A stretch of DNA of 8,551 nt. Origin: an uncultured Saprospiraceae bacterium. GTDB lineage: Bacteria; Bacteroidota; Bacteroidia; Chitinophagales; Saprospiraceae. Under the pieces are notes generated by a model, which ran no database searches, had not been told where the DNA came from, and saw nothing but the letters and a program-made list of their open reading frames with translations. The stretch covers positions 1 through 8,551 of the forward strand of contig CAJQNM010000511.1 of assembly GCA_905479665.1 (NCBI GenBank), written 5' to 3'. This document shows positions 7,484 through 8,551 of this stretch, piece by piece. Within the stretch, counting starts at the first letter, position 1. Every line of letters starts with the position of its first letter. Position numbers and translations under genes: made by a program.

Positions 7484-8551
7484 TTAATCTCGTCGCAAAG
7501 CCAACGATACAGGTTCTTGTTTCTCCCAGTCATACAAGGTCAATATTTTCAGATCAAGCAATTGGGTCTTATAGTTGATCAATGAACGGGCTAATTCTAT
7601 TCTCTTGGTAGACAATTGCGTTTGAAACTGATTCAAATCGATGCCCGACAAATCGCCATTGAGATACCTTTCGAGATTGATGTCGTAGGTACGCTCTGCA
7701 TTTTCTACATTCTTCCTGGCAATTTCGATTCGAGGCATCTGCGTCTGGACACTTCGATAGGCGCTGCGAATATCCATTTGGATCTGTTGCTGGTCTTGCT
7801 CCAGGTCCAGCCTTTGGCTCTTCATAGAAACCTCGACGGCTTGAATCCGCTCATTGCGTTCGCCCCAATCCCAGATAGGTAGATTTAGTGAAATTCCGAC
7901 GCTGGGGTTGCTGGTGGGAGACTGATATATATCTCCAAGTTCCCTGTTGTCACCGAAGATCCCCAAGGTCAATTGAACATCGGCTCTAAATTCATTCATG
8001 GATTTGGTTCGTTCCAACTCAAAAAATGATCTTTCAATTTGGATTCGTCGTTGTCTTAGCTCTAACCGAGAATCTAAGGCGTATTCAATCGCTCTATCTA
8101 AATCAATAAGGACTACCTGGGCATCCAATTCTGTGACCAGCTGGATGTCTGTATCTAGATCCATCCCTATCTCCCGTTTGAATAGTTCTTCGGCATTAGC
8201 AAGTGCAAGCTCATTGTCCTGAATCGATAGCTGGGCATTGGCAAAATTTAAATCTGCTTGGTATAATTCCTCTTTGGCCAATAAACTAGCATCGACCTTA
8301 ATCTTGACGATTTCGAAATTGCTGGACGTATTTTCCAACTCTTCCTGTGAAATATCCAAGTTCAATTGAGCCAAGTACACATCAAAATATTGACTGGTAA
8401 TTGTTTTTTCCAAGGTCAATCTTTGGATCGCATAGTCCAAATTGGCGTTTTCAAAGCTGAGCTCTAACTCGTCTAAAGCCATTTGTCGACGGTTGTAAGT
8501 AAATAATGGCTGATTGAGTGAGAGGTATAAATTATTAGAAAATGCCTTGTT
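7484..8551 (-). CDS. TolC-family outer membrane efflux channel (5' end cut by window edge)
   Basis: Outer membrane factor that forms the trimeric exit duct. The visible 355 residues run in frame to the window edge; 23 codons precede the first visible Met, and that stretch (LYLSLNQPLFTYNRRQ) is typical of the first strand-to-helix repeat of the OEP domain, so this Met is not the start. The matching second repeat is NPSVGISLNLPIWDWGERN at about residues 215-233 of the fragment. Long heptad-rich helices lie around 30-125, 150-185 and 230-290, and the C-terminal helix contains LERYLNGDLSGIDLNQFQ, a common TolC-family pattern. Full members usually have about 420-480 residues, so the signal sequence and roughly the first hundred residues lie beyond the window. 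First visible gene of the operon, separated from the adaptor by 217 bases, unlike the overlapping genes that follow. Stop is TAA. Confidence 0.94.
   Translation of the reverse strand, partial: NKAFSNNLYLSLNQPLFTYNRRQMALDELELSFENANLDYAIQRLTLEKTITSQYFDVYLAQLNLDISQEELENTSSNFEIVKIKVDASLLAKEELYQADLNFANAQLSIQDNELALANAEELFKREIGMDLDTDIQLVTELDAQVVLIDLDRAIEYALDSRLELRQRRIQIERSFFELERTKSMNEFRADVQLTLGIFGDNRELGDIYQSPTSNPSVGISLNLPIWDWGERNERIQAVEVSMKSQRLDLEQDQQQIQMDIRSAYRSVQTQMPRIEIARKNVENAERTYDINLERYLNGDLSGIDLNQFQTQLSTKRIELARSLINYKTQLLDLKILTLYDWEKQEPVSLALRRD

Overview
The window is the greater part of one tripartite RND efflux operon, read entirely from the minus strand. The organism is probably a Gram-negative Bacteroidota member, perhaps close to Saprospiria or Cytophagia. 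This rests on the moderate GC content, A-rich leaders without clear Shine-Dalgarno sites, the TolC - lipoprotein adaptor - RND - RND arrangement, and a palindromic intergenic element of a kind I associate with that phylum. It is an impression from sequence style, not a tested assignment.

In transcription order (high to low coordinates): (1) 8551-7484, a TolC-family outer membrane channel cut at its N-terminus by the window edge; (2) 7483-7267, a 217-base gap with three stacked inverted repeats, spanned almost exactly by a 70-codon reading frame of doubtful status; (3) 7266-6154, an HlyD/AcrA-type periplasmic adaptor that starts at GTG and has a likely lipoprotein signal; (4) 6157-3065, a complete 1030-residue RND permease; (5) 3068-1, a second, different RND permease, open to the window edge after 1022 codons and missing only its C-terminal end. 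Adaptor/permease 1 and permease 1/permease 2 are each joined by a 4-base ATGA stop/start overlap, so the three should be translated as a coupled block. The operon promoter and any regulator lie outside the window.

Together the products make an inner membrane to outer membrane export machine: permease(s) driven by proton flow, an adaptor anchored in the inner membrane, and the TolC-type exit duct. One adaptor with two unlike permeases recalls MdtABC and MuxABC, whose permeases form mixed trimers. Both permeases here have Asp-Asn instead of Asp-Asp in TM4 and lack the TM10 lysine, and they differ from each other in TM10 (Asn-Asp versus Asn-Asn). The substrate cannot be read from the sequence. 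I see no RNA gene, CRISPR array, insertion sequence or plus-strand gene; the plus-strand reading frames are antisense to the permeases, adaptor or channel.
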